64,000 nucleotides of DNA from Hydractinia symbiolongicarpus (lineage: Eukaryota > Cnidaria > Hydrozoa > Anthoathecata > Hydractiniidae). This document shows, piece by piece, positions 53,401 to 63,030 of the stretch. How positions within the stretch are numbered: position 1 is the stretch's first letter; each line of letters starts with the position of its first letter. The notes under the pieces were generated by a model. The model was not told the DNA's origin. It was given only the letters and a program-made list of their open reading frames with translations, and did not search any database. The translations under genes were made by a program, and so were the position numbers. Location of the stretch: the NCBI RefSeq assembly GCF_029227915.1, contig NC_079887.1:806001-870000 (forward strand), read 5' to 3'.

Positions 53401-53762
53401 TCGCAGGTTTTCGTTTGCCGGCGATTAAACTTCTTTTAATCAGCGTCTCATCAAAAATGAAAACCTTTTTAAAAACTACAAGTCTCATGCGTTTTAGTGG
53501 TAAAAAAGTAATTTAAAAAATCGTTCGGGAAATGACTTTACTCCCTGGGTACTTTCTTTGTATACTTTTGACTATACGGTCCGAGTCCAGGATTTACAGG
53601 AAATCGCAGGTTTTCGTTTGCCGGCGATTAAACTTCTTTTATTCAGCGTCTCATCAAAAATGAAAACATTTTTAAAAACTACAAGTCTCATGCGTTTTAG
53701 TGGTGAAAAAGTAATTTAAAAAATCGTTCGGGAAATGAGATTACTCCCTGGGTACTTTCTTT

Positions 53763-53768
53763 GTATAC
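53763..53768. other. GTATAC palindrome, conserved in most monomers
   Basis: GTATAC lies 2 bp upstream of the TTCG/TTTG dimorphic site in nearly every copy. Occasional losses are seen, for example CTATAC (about 2,890, 5,320, 8,155, 12,607, 24,757), GTATAA (36,916 and 38,134 region) and GTATGC (46,050, 49,908 and 50,314 region). The losses are shared by copies related through higher-order duplication and so are useful lineage markers. Confidence 0.75.
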
Positions 53769-53769
53769 A

Positions 53770-53783
53770 TTCGACTATACGGG
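53770..53783 (+). other. CENP-B-box-like word TTCG-N6-CGGG (reference copy)
   Basis: TTCGACTATACGGG occurs at m48-61 of one major monomer type and is replaced by TTTGACTATACGGG in the other. The minimal CENP-B box known from mammals is TTCG-N4-A-N2-CGGG, with seven bases between the two fixed words. Here there are six and the central A is not in register, so it is not a true box. It recurs in roughly half the copies, always at the same monomer position. Whether anything binds it is unknown; the role is inference by analogy with alpha satellite. Confidence 0.4.
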
Positions 53784-53813
53784 CCAAGCCCGGGATTTAC
53801 GGGAAATCGCGGG
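53780..53813 (+). other. Cluster of four CGGG words at ~10-bp spacing (reference copy)
   Basis: CGGG starts at 53,780, 53,791, 53,800 and 53,810, so the starts are 11, 9 and 10 bp apart, about one helical turn each. A fifth CGGG lies at 53,729. The cluster coincides with the GC-rich core and is flanked by A/T-rich DNA. In GAGTCCAGG-type monomers the second and fourth words become CAGG, leaving two about 20 bp apart. Same-face spacing could serve a multi-finger or multimeric DNA-binding protein or nucleosome rotational setting; neither can be shown from sequence. Confidence 0.5.
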
Positions 53814-53822
53814 TTTTCGTTT

Positions 53823-53828
53823 GCCGGC
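53823..53828. other. GCCGGC palindrome, conserved in most monomers
   Basis: The 6-bp palindrome GCCGGC inside TTTGCCGGCGATT is present in most copies. Restriction enzymes cutting GCCGGC would give a ladder of about 203 bp, with longer rungs where it is lost (TTTGTCGGCG in 54-64 kb, TTTTCCGGCG, TTTGCCGGGG and TTTGCAGGCG types). It is the 3' end of the GC-rich core. No function is implied. Confidence 0.8.
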
Positions 53829-53871
53829 GATTAAACTTCTTTTATTCAGCGTCTCATCAAAAATGAAAACA

Positions 53872-53881
53872 TTTTTAAAAA
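53872..53881. other. T5A5 palindromic A-tract (reference copy)
   Basis: TTTTTAAAAA sits in a run of A-tracts (A5, A4, T5, A5 within about 25 bp) downstream of the GC-rich core. A common alternative is TTTTTGAAAA, which breaks the palindrome. Another is CCTTTTTAAAAA, seen from about 19.4 kb onward and most often right of 30 kb. Phased A-tracts commonly give intrinsic curvature, so this half of the monomer is the best candidate for bent DNA; that is inference. Confidence 0.55.
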
Positions 53882-54331
53882 CTACAAGTCTTATGCGTTT
53901 TAGTGGTGAAAAAATAATTTAAAAAAACGTTCGGGAAATGAGATTACTCCCTGGGTACTTTCTTTGTATACATTCGACTATACGGGCCAAGCCCGGGATT
54001 TACGGGAAATCGCAGGTTTTCGTTTGCCGGCGATTAAACTTCTTTCATTCAGCGTCTCATCAAAAATGAAAACATTTTTGAAAACTACAAGTCTCATGCG
54101 TTTTAGTGGTAAAAAAATAATTTAAAAAATCGTTTGGGAAATGAGTTTACTCCCTGGGTACTTTCTTTGTATACTTTTGACTATACGGGCCGAGTCCAGG
54201 ATTTACGGGAAATCGCAGGTTTTCGTTTGCCGGCGATTAAACTTCTTTTATTCATCGTCTCATCAAAAATGAAAACCTTTTTAAAAACTACAAGTCTTAT
54301 GCGTTTTAGTGGTGAAAAAATAATTTAAAAA

Positions 54332-54533
54332 ATCGTTCTGGAAATGAGTTTACTCACAGGGTACTTTTTTTGTATACCTTCGACTATACGGGCCAAGCCC
54401 GGGATTTACGGGAAATCGCGGGTTTTCGTTTTCCGGCGATTAAACCTCTTTCATTAAGCGTCTCATCAAAAATGAAAACATTTTTGAAAACTACAAGTCT
54501 CATGCGTTTTAGTGGTGAAAAAAAAATTAAAAA
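54332..54533 (+). repeat. Exemplar of the TTTCATTAAGCG monomer type (right-domain marker)
   Basis: The type combines ACTCACAGGGTAC, TTTTCCGGCG (GCCGGC lost), AAACCTC and TTTCATTAAGCGTCTC. It occurs near 30,910, 31,110, 31,720, 32,330, 36,185, 37,400, 54,450, 55,460, 57,080, 58,095 and 62,340. I found none left of 30.9 kb. This copy has the private word GTATACCTTCGAC shared with 57,008, evidence for the 2,633-bp duplication. Confidence 0.88.
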
Positions 54534-56102
54534 ATCGTTCGGGAAATGAGTTTACTTCCTGGGTACTTTCTTTGTATACATTTGACTATACGGGCCAAGC
54601 CCCGGATTTACGGGAAAGCGCGGGATTTCGTTTGCCGGCGATTAAACTGCTTTTATTCAGCGTCTCATCAAAAATGAAAACATTTTTGAAAACTACAAGT
54701 CTCATGCGTTTTAGTGGTAAAAAAGTAATTTAAAAAATCGTTCGGGAAATGACTTTACTCCGTGGGTACTTTCTTTGTATACTTTTGACTATACAGGCCG
54801 AGTCCAGGATTTACGGAAAATCGCAGGTTTTCGTTTGCCGGCGATTAAACTTCTTTTATTCAGCGTCTCATCAAAAATGAAAACATTTTTGAAAACTACA
54901 AGTCTCATGCGTTTAGGGGTAAAAAAATAATACAAAAAATCGTTCGGGAAATGAGTTTACTCCCTGAGTACTTTCTTTGTATACTTTTGACTATACGGGC
55001 CAAGCCCGGGATTTACGGGAAATCGCGGGTTTTCGTTTGTCGGCGATTAAACTTCTTTTATTCAGCGTTTCATCAAAAATGAAAACATTTTTAAAAACTA
55101 CAAGTCTTATGCGTTTTAGTGGTGAAAAAATAATTTAAAAAATCGTTCGGGAAATGAGATTACTCCCTGGGTACTTTCTTTGTATACATTCGACTATACG
55201 GGCCAAGCCCGGGATATACGGGAAATCGCGGGTTTTCGTTTGCCGGCGATTAAACTTCTTTATTCAGCGTCTCATCAAAAATGAAAACATTTTCAAAAAC
55301 TACAAGTCTTATGCGTTTTAGTGGTGAAAAAATAATTTAAAAATCGTTCTGGAAATGAGTTTACTCCCTGGGTACTTTCTTTGTATACTTTTGACTATAC
55401 GGGCCGAGTCCGGGATTTACGGGAAATCGCGGGTTTTCGTTTTCCGGCGATTAAACCTCTTTCATTAAGCGTCTCATCAAAAATGAAAACATTTTTGAAA
55501 ACTACAAGTCTCATGCGTTTTAGTGGTGAAAAAAAAATTAAAAAATCGTTCGGGAAATGAGTTTACTTCCTGGGTACTTTCTTTGTATACATTCGACTAT
55601 ACGGGCCAAGCCCCGGATTTACGGGAAAGCGCGGGATTTCGTTTGCCGGCGATTAAACTGCTTTTATTCAGCGTCTCATCAAAAATGAAAACATTTTTGA
55701 AAACTACAAGTCTCATGCGTTTTAGTGGTAAAAAAGTAATTTAAAAAATCGTTCGGGAAATGACTTTACTCCGTGGGTACTTTCTTTGTATACTTTTGAC
55801 TATACAGGCCGAGTCCAGGATTTACGGAAAATCGCAGGTTTTCGTTTGCCGGCGATTAAACTTCTTTTATTCAGCGTCTCATCAAAAATGAAAACATTTT
55901 TGAAAACTACAAGTCTCATGCGTTTAGGGGTAAAAAAATAATACAAAAAATCGTTCGGGAAATGAGTTTACTCCCTGGGTACTTTCTTTGTATACTTTTG
56001 ACTATACGGGCCAAGCCCGGGATTTACGGGAAATCGCGGGTTTTCGTTTGTCGGCGATTAAACTTCTTTTATTCAGCGTCTCATCAAAAATGAAAACATT
56101 TT
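54530..56102 (+). repeat. Nested 5-mer (1,011 bp) in the first 13-mer copy
   Basis: Monomers starting near 54,534 recur from about 55,545 at a shift of 1,011 bp (GAAAGCGCGGGATTTCG, CTCCGTGGG, TATACAGGCC, AATACAAAAAA and TTTGTCGGCG monomers in the same order). The second round is partial, about 2.8 monomers. The unit is short because it contains CTTCTTTATTC and AATTTAAAAATCG, each missing one or two bases. One distinguishing site is CTGAGTAC at about 54,965 against CTGGGTAC in the second round. Confidence 0.85.
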
Positions 56103-57162
56103 TGAAAACTGCAAGTCTCATGAGTTTTAGTGTTTAAAAAATAATTTAAAAAATCGTTTGGGAAATGACTTTACTCCTTGGGTACTTTCTTTGTATACTT
56201 TTGACTATACGGGCCGAGTCCAGGATTTACGGGAAATCGCAGGTTTTCGTTTGCCGGCGATTAAACTTCTTTTATTCAGCGTCTCATCAAAAATGAAAAC
56301 CTTTTTAAAAACTACAAGTCTTATGCGTTTTAGTGGTGAAAAAGTAATTTAAAAAATCGTTCGGGAAATGAGATTACTCCCTGGGTACTTTCTTTGTATA
56401 CATTCGACTATACGGGCCAAGCCCGGGATTTACGGGAAATCGCGGGTTTTTGTTTGCCGGCGATTAAACTTCTTTTATTCAGTGTCTCATCAAAAATGAA
56501 AACATCTTTAAAAACTACAAGTCTTATGCGTTTTAGTGGTGAAAAAATAATTTAAAAAAACGTTCGGGAAATGAGATTACTCCCTGGGTACTTTCTTTGT
56601 ATACATTCGACTATACGGGCCAAGCCCGGGATTTACGGGAAATCGCGGGTTTTCGTTTGCCGGCGATTAAACTTCTTTCATTCAGCGTCTCATCAAAAAT
56701 GAAAACATTTTTGAAAACTACAAGTCTCATGCGTTTTAGTGGTAAAAAAATAATTTAAAAAATCGTTTGGGAAATGAGTTTACTCCCTGGGTACTTTCTT
56801 TGTATACTTTTGACTATACGGGCCGAGTCCAGGATTTACGGGAAATCGCAGGTTTTCGTTTGCCGGCGATTAAACTTCTTTTATTCATCGTCTCATCAAA
56901 AATGAAAACCTTTTTAAAAACTACAAGTCTTATGCGTTTTAGTGGTGAAAAAATAATTTAAAAAATCGTTCTGGAAATGAGTTTACTCACAGGGTACTTT
57001 TTTTGTATACCTTCGACTATACGGGCCAAGCCCGGGATTTACGGGAAATCGCGGGTTTTCGTTTTCCGGCGATTAAACCTCTTTCATTAAGCGTCTCATC
57101 AAAAATGAAAACATTTTTGAAAACTACAAGTCTCATGCGTTTTAGTGGTGAAAAAAAAATTA

Positions 57163-59050
57163 AAAAATCGTTCGGGAAATGAGTTTACTTCCTGGGTACT
57201 TTCTTTGTATACATTTGACTATACGGGCCAAGCCCCGGATTTACGGGAAAGCGCGGGATTTCGTTTGCCGGCGATTAAACTGCTTTTATTTAGCGTCTCA
57301 TCAAAAATGAAAACATTTTTGAAAACTACAAGTCTCATGCGTTTTAGTGGTAAAAAAGTAATTTAAAAAATCGTTCGGGAAATGACTTTACTCCGTGGGT
57401 ACTTTCTTTGTATACTTTTGACTATACAGGCCGAGTCCAGGATTTACGGAAAATCGCAGGTTTTCGTTTGCCGGCGATTAAACTTCTTTTATTCAGCGTC
57501 TCATCAAAAATGAAAACATTTTTGAAAACTACAAGTCTCATGCGTTTAGGGGTAAAAAAATAATACAAAAAATCGTTCGGGAAATGAGTTTACTCCCTGA
57601 GTACTTTCTTTGTATACTTTTGACTATACGGGCCAAGCCCGGGATTTACGGGAAATCGCGGGTTTTCGTTTGTCGGCGATTAAACTTCTTTTATTCAGCG
57701 TTTCATCAAAAATGAAAACATTTTTAAAAACTACAAGTCTTATGCGTTTTAGTGGTGAAAAAATAATTTAAAAAATCGTTCGGGAAATGAGATTACTCCC
57801 TGGGTACTTTCTTTGTATACATTCGACTATACGGGCCAAGCCCGGGATATACGGGAAATCGCGGGTTTTCGTTTGCCGGCGATTAAACTTCTTTATTCAG
57901 CGTCTCATCAAAAATGAAAACATTTTCAAAAACTACAAGTCTTATGCGTTTTAGTGGTGAAAAAATAATTTAAAAATCGTTCTGGAAATGAGTTTACTCC
58001 CTGGGTACTTTCTTTGTATACTTTTGACTATACGGGCCGAGTCCGGGATTTACGGGAAATCGCGGGTTTTCGTTTTCCGGCGATTAAACCTCTTTCATTA
58101 AGCGTCTCATCAAAAATGAAAACATTTTTGAAAACTACAAGTCTCATGCGTTTTAGTGGTGAAAAAAAAATTAAAAAATCGTTCGGGAAATGAGTTTACT
58201 TCCTGGGTACTTTCTTTGTATACATTCGACTATACGGGCCAAGCCCCGGATTTACGGGAAAGCGCGGGATTTCGTTTGCCGGCGATTAAACTGCTTTTAT
58301 TCAGCGTCTCATCAAAAATGAAAACATTTTTGAAAACTACAAGTCTCATGCGTTTTAGTGGTAAAAAAGTAATTTAAAAAATCGTTCGGGAAATGACTTT
58401 ACTCCGTGGGTACTTTCTTTGTATACTTTTGACTATACAGGCCGAGTCCAGGATTTACGGAAAATCGCAGGTTTTCGTTTGCCGGCGATTAAACTTCTTT
58501 TATTCAGCGTCTCATCAAAAATGAAAACATTTTTGAAAACTACAAGTCTCATGCGTTTAGGGGTAAAAAAATAATACAAAAAATCGTTCGGGAAATGAGT
58601 TTACTCCCTGGGTACTTTCTTTGTATACTTTTGACTATACGGGCCAAGCCCGGGATTTACGGGAAATCGCGGGTTTTCGTTTGTCGGCGATTAAACTTCT
58701 TTTATTCAGCGTTTCATCAAAAATGAAAACATTTTTAAAAACTACAAGTCTTATGCGTTTTAGTGGTGAAAAAATAATTTAAAAAATCGTTCGGGAAATG
58801 AGATTACTCCCTGGGTACTTTCTTTGTATACATTCGACTATACGGGCCAAGCCCGGGATATACGGGAAATCGCGGGTTTTCGTTTGCCGGCGATTAAACT
58901 TCTTTATTCAGCGTCTCATCAAAAATGAAAACATTTTCAAAAACTACAAGTCTTATGCGTTTTAGTGGTGAAAAAATAATTTAAAAATCGTTCTGGAAAT
59001 GAGTTTACTCCCTGGGTACTTTCTTTGTATACTTTTGACTATACGGGCCG
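57163..59050 (+). repeat. Nested 5-mer (1,011 bp) in the second 13-mer copy
   Basis: The same 1,011-bp five-monomer unit is tandemly repeated here (57,163-58,173 and 58,174 to about 59,050), this time almost completely. The GAAAGCGCGGGATTTCG monomer is at about 57,165 and 58,176, and the GGGATATACGGG monomer at about 57,845 and 58,857. Having the 5-mer pair inside both 13-mer copies means the 5-mer duplication came first and was carried along. Confidence 0.87.
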
Positions 59051-59189
59051 AGTCCGGGATTTAGGGAAATAGTAGGTTTTCGTTTGCCGGCGATTAAACT
59101 GCTTTTATTCAGCGTTTCATCAAAAATGAAAACATTTTTGAAAACTACAAGTCTCATGTGTTTTAGTGGTGAAAAAATAATTTAAAAAA

Positions 59190-61010
59190 TCGTTCGGGAA
59201 ATGAGTTTACTCCCTGGGTACTTTCTTTGTATACTTTTGACTATACGGGCCAAGCCCGGGATTTACGGGAAATCGCGGGTTTTCGTTTGTCGGCGATTAA
59301 ACTTCTTTTATTCAGCGTCTCATCAAAAATGAAAACATTTTTAAAAACTACAAGTCTTATGCGTTTTAGTGGTGAAAAAATAATTTAAAAAATCGTTCGG
59401 GAAATGAGATTACTCCCTGGGTACTTTCTTTGTATACATTCGACTATACGGGCCAAGCCCGGGATTTACGGGAAATCGCGGGTTTTCGTTTGCCGGCGAT
59501 TGAACTTCTTTTATTCAGCGTCTCATCAAAAATTAAAACATTTTTGAAAACTACAAGTCTCATGCGTTTAGGGGTAAAAAAATTATAAAAAAATCGTTCG
59601 GGAAATGAGTTTACTCCCTGGGTACTTTCTTTGTATACTTTTGACTATACGGGCCAAGCCCGGGATTTACGGGAAATCGCGGGTTTTCGTTTGCCGGCGA
59701 TTAAAATTCTTTATTCAGCGTCTCATCAAAAATGAAAACATTTTCAAAAACTACAAGTCTTATGCGTTTTAGTGGTGAAAAAATAATTTAAAAATCGTTC
59801 TGGAAATGAGTTTACTCCCTGGGTACTTTCTTTGTATACTTTTGACTATACGGGCCGAGTCCGGGATTTAGGGAAATAGCAGGTTTACGTTTGCCGGCGA
59901 TTAAACTGCTTTTATTCAGCGTCTCATCAAAAATGAAAACATTTTTGAAAACTACAAGTCTCATGTGTTTTAGTGGTGAAAAAATAATTTAAAAAATCGT
60001 TCGGGAAATGAGTTTACTCCCTGGGTACTTTCTTTGTATACTTTTGACTATACGGGCCGAGTCCGGGATTTAGGGAAATAGCAGGTTTTCGTTTGCCGGC
60101 GATTAAACTGCTTTTATTCAGCGTCTCATCAAAAATGAAAACATTTTTGAAAACTACAAGTCTCATGTGTTTTAGTGGTGAAAAAATAATTTAAAAAATC
60201 GTTCGGGAAATGAGTTTACTCCATGGGTACTTTCTTTGTATACTTTTGACTATACGGGCCAAGCCCGGGATTTACGGGAAATCGCGGGTTTTTGTTTGTC
60301 GGCGATTAAACTTCTTTTATTCAGCGTCTCATCAAAAATGAAAACATTTTTAAAAACTACAAGTCTTATGCGTTTTAGTGGTGAAAAAATAATTTAAAAA
60401 ATCGTTCGGGAAATGAGATTACTCCCTGGGTACTTTCTTTGTATACATTCGACTATACGGGCCAAGCCCGGGATTTACGGGAAATCGCGGGTTTTCGTTT
60501 GCCAGCGATTGAACTTCTTTTATTCAGCGTCTCATCAAAAATGAAAACATTTTTGAAAACTACAAGTCTCATGCGTTTAGGGGTAAAAAAATAATAAAAA
60601 AATCGTTCGGGAAATGAGTTTACTCCCTGGGTACTTTCTTTGTATACTTTTGACTATACGGGCCAAGCCCGGGATTTACGGGAAATCGCGGGTTTTCGTT
60701 TGCCGGCGATTAAACTTCTTTATTCAGCGTCTCATCAAAAATGAAAACATTTTCAAAAACTACAAGTCTTATGCGTTTTAGTGGTGAAAAAATAATTTAA
60801 AAATCGTTCTGGAAATGAGTTTACTCCCTGGGTACTTTCTTTGTATACTTTTGACTATACGGGCCGAGTCCGGGATTTAGGGAAATAGCAGGTTTACGTT
60901 TGCCGGCGATTAAACTGCTTTTATTCAGCGTCTCATCAAAAATGAAAACATATTTGAAAACTACAAGTCTCATGTGTTTTAGTGGTGAAAAAATAATTTA
61001 AAAAATCGTT
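59190..61010 (+). repeat. 5-mer tandem duplication, ~59,390 and ~60,400 (shift about 1,010 bp)
   Basis: Monomers with CGATTGAACTTC (59,500 and 60,508), shortened CTTCTTTATTC or ATTCTTTATTC with ACATTTTCAAAAAC, GAGTCCGGGATTTAGGG with CAGGTTTACG, and CTCATGTGTTTTAG recur in the same order at about 1,009-1,010 bp. The CATGTGTTTTAG state is confined to 59,150-63,610 in what I read. A related series restarts at about 63,030 (shift 2,631 bp from 60,401). Confidence 0.82.
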
Positions 61011-61414
61011 CGGGAAATGAGTTTACTCCCTGGGTACTTTCTTTGTATACTTTTGACTATACGGGCCAAGCCGGGATTTACGGGAAATCGCGGGTTTTCG
61101 TTTGCCGGCGATTAACCTTCTTTTATTCAGCGTCTCATCAAAAATGAAAACATTTTTAAAAACTACAAGTCTTATGCGTTTTAGTGGTGAAAAAATAATT
61201 TAAAAAATCGTTCTGGAAATGAGTTTACTCCCTGGGTACTTTCTTTGTATACTTTTGACTATACGGGCCAAGACCGGGATTTACGGGAAATCGCGGGTTT
61301 TCGTTTTCCGGCGATTAAACTGCTATTATTCAGCGTCTCATCAAAAATGAAAACATTTTTGAAAACTGCAAGTCTCATGAGTTTTAGTGTTTAAAAAATA
61401 ATTTAAAAAATCGT

Positions 61415-63030
61415 TTGGGAAATGACTTTACTCCTTGGGTACTTTCTTTGTATACTTTTGACTATACGGGCCGAGTCCAGGATTTACGGGAAATCGCAGG
61501 TTTTCGTTTGCCGGCGATTAAACTTCTTTTATTCAGCGTCTCATCAAAAATGAAAACCTTTTTAAAAACTACAAGTCTTATGCGTTTTAGTGGTGAAAAA
61601 GTACGTTAAAAAATCGTTCGGGAAATGAGATTACTCCCTGGGTACTTTCTTTGTATACATTCGACTATACGGGCCAAGCCCGGGATTTACGGGAAATCGC
61701 GGGTTTTCGTTTGCCGGCGATTAAACTTCTTTTATTCAGTGTCTCATCAAAAATGAAAACATCTTTAAAAACTACAAGTCTTATGCGTTTCAGTGGTGAA
61801 AAAATAATTTAAAAAAACGTTCGGGAAATGAGATTACTCCCTGGGTACTTTCTTTGTATACATTCGACTATACGGGCCAAGCCCGGGATTTACGGGAAAT
61901 CGCGGGTTTTCGTTTGCCGGCGATTAAACTTCTTTCATTCAGCGTCTCATCAAAAATGAAAACATTTTTGAAAACTACAAGTCTCATGCGTTTTAGTGGT
62001 AAAAAAATAATTTAAAAAATCGTTTGGGAAATGAGTTTACTCCCTGGGTACTTTCTTTGTATACTTTTGACTATACCGGCCGAGTCCAGGATTTACGGGA
62101 AATCGCAGGTTTTCGTTTGCCGGCGATTAAACTTCTTTTATTCATCGTCTCATCAAAAATGAAAACCTTTTTAAAAACTACAAGTCTTATGCGTTTTAGT
62201 GGTGAAAAAATAATTTAAAAAATCGTTCTGGAAATGAGTTTACTCACAGGGTACTTTCTTTGTATACGTTCGACTATACGGGCCAAGCCCGGGATTTACG
62301 GGAAATCGCGGGTTTTCGTTTTTCGGCTATTAAACCTCTTTCATTAAGCGTCTCATCAAAAATGAAAACATTTTTGAAAACTACAAGTCTCATGCGTTTT
62401 AGTGGTGAAAAAAAATTTAAAAAATCGTTCGGGAAATGAGTTTACTTCCTGGGTACTTTCTTTGTATACATTCGACTATACGGGCCAAGCCCCGGATTTA
62501 CGGGAAAACGCGGGATTTCGTTTGCCGGCGATTAAACTGCTTTTATTCAGCGTCTCATCAAAAATGAAAACATTTTTGAAAACTACAAGTCTCATGCGTT
62601 TTAGTGGTAAAAAAGTAATTTAAAAAATCGTTCGGGAAATGACTTTACTCCGTGGGTACTTTCTTTGTATACTTTTGACTATACAGGCCGAGTCCAGGGT
62701 TTACGGAAAATCGCAGGTTTTCGTTTGCCGGCGATTAAACTTCTTTTATTCAGCGTCTCATCAAAAATGAAAACATTTTTGAAAACTACAAGTCTCATGC
62801 GTTTAGGGGTGAAAAAATAATACAAAAAATCGTTCGGGAAATGAGTTTACTCCCTGGGTACTTTCTTTGTATACTTTTGACTATACGGGCCAAGCCCGGG
62901 ATTTACGGGAAATCGCGGGTTTTCGTTTGTCGGCGATTAAACTTCTTTTATTCAGCGTCTCATCAAAAATGAAAACATTTTTAAAAACTACAAGTCTTAT
63001 GCGTTTTAGTGGTGAAAAAATAATTTAAAA
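61415..63030 (+). repeat. Second copy of the 56,158-57,770 block (shift 5,257 bp, ~26 monomers)
   Basis: The order ATGACTTTACTCCTTGGG, TTCAGTGTCTC with ACATCTTTAAAAAC, TTCTTTCATTCAG, TTCATCGTCTC, TTTCATTAAGCG, GCGGGATTTCG, CTCCGTGGG/TATACAGGCC, and AATACAAAAAA matches 56,158-57,770. This copy has diverged more than the 13-mer pair: GTACGTTAAA at about 61,602, CTATACCGGCC at about 62,073, TTTTTCGGCTATT at about 62,320 and GAAAACGCGGG at about 62,505. It is therefore the older of the two duplications. Confidence 0.85.

Larger units (their letters stand above)
45195..53518 (+). repeat. Large tandem duplication: 45,195-49,051 (19-mer) and 49,052-53,518 (22-mer)
   Basis: The right copy repeats the left one monomer for monomer. 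Shared private words are GGGAAATTGCAGG (45,685 and 49,542), GTATGCATTCG, GAGATTGCTCCC, CGCAGGTTTACG, TTTACCGGAAATCG, CAGCCTCTCATC, GCGTGTCATC, TACGGTCCGAG and TTTTAATCAGCG. The shift grows from 3,857 bp to 4,263 bp (21 x 203) and then 4,466 bp (22 x 203), because the right copy gained a dimer at 49,663-50,474 and one more monomer at about 52,092-52,497. This is the longest higher-order unit in the window. Confidence 0.92.
53723..53925 (+). repeat. Reference monomer (203 bp, TTCG/CCCGGG type)
   Basis: This copy is close to the commonest state at most sites and serves as the coordinate frame (m1 = 53,723). By hand count it has C 36 and G 40, about 37% GC, with 13 CpG dinucleotides. In order it contains CGGGAAAT at m7, CCTGGGTAC, GTATAC (m41-46), TTCG-N6-CGGG (m48-61), CCCGGG (m67-72), a second CGGGAAAT (m78), CGCGGG (m86-91), GCCGGC (m101-106), then A/T tracts including T5A5 (m150-159), and an A-rich junction of the form TAATTTAAAAA into the next copy. 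The GC-rich part is m58-m106; the rest is strongly A/T. The phase chosen for m1 is arbitrary. Confidence 0.95.
53926..58735 (+). repeat. 13-mer tandem duplication, ~53,926-56,102 and ~56,559-58,735 (shift 2,633 bp)
   Basis: Shared rare words at 2,633 bp include TTCATCGTCTC, TTTTTTTGTATACCTTCG, GAAAGCGCGGGATTTCG, CTCCGTGGGTAC with TATACAGGCCGAG, AATACAAAAAATCG, CTCCCTGAGTAC, GGGATATACGGG and ACATTTTCAAAAAC. The two copies separate at about 56,102/58,735, where an ATGAGTTTTAGTGTTT monomer tail occurs in the first copy only. Confidence 0.88.

Noticed and set aside
53765-53775. RNA polymerase III B box at CATTCGACTAT
   Set aside because: It shares only the TTCGA part of GGTTCGANNCC, lacks the GG and CC ends, and there is no properly placed A box. 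A SINE or tRNA origin is not supported.
53770-53783. A true CENP-B box
   Set aside because: Spacing between TTCG and CGGG is six bases, not seven, and the internal A is out of register. It is reported only as box-like.
53819-53835. A second CENP-B-like match at TTCGTTTGCCGGCGA
   Set aside because: TTCGTT matches the start of the box, but the central A is C and CGGG is replaced by GCGA. It matches less well than the TTCG-N6-CGGG word.
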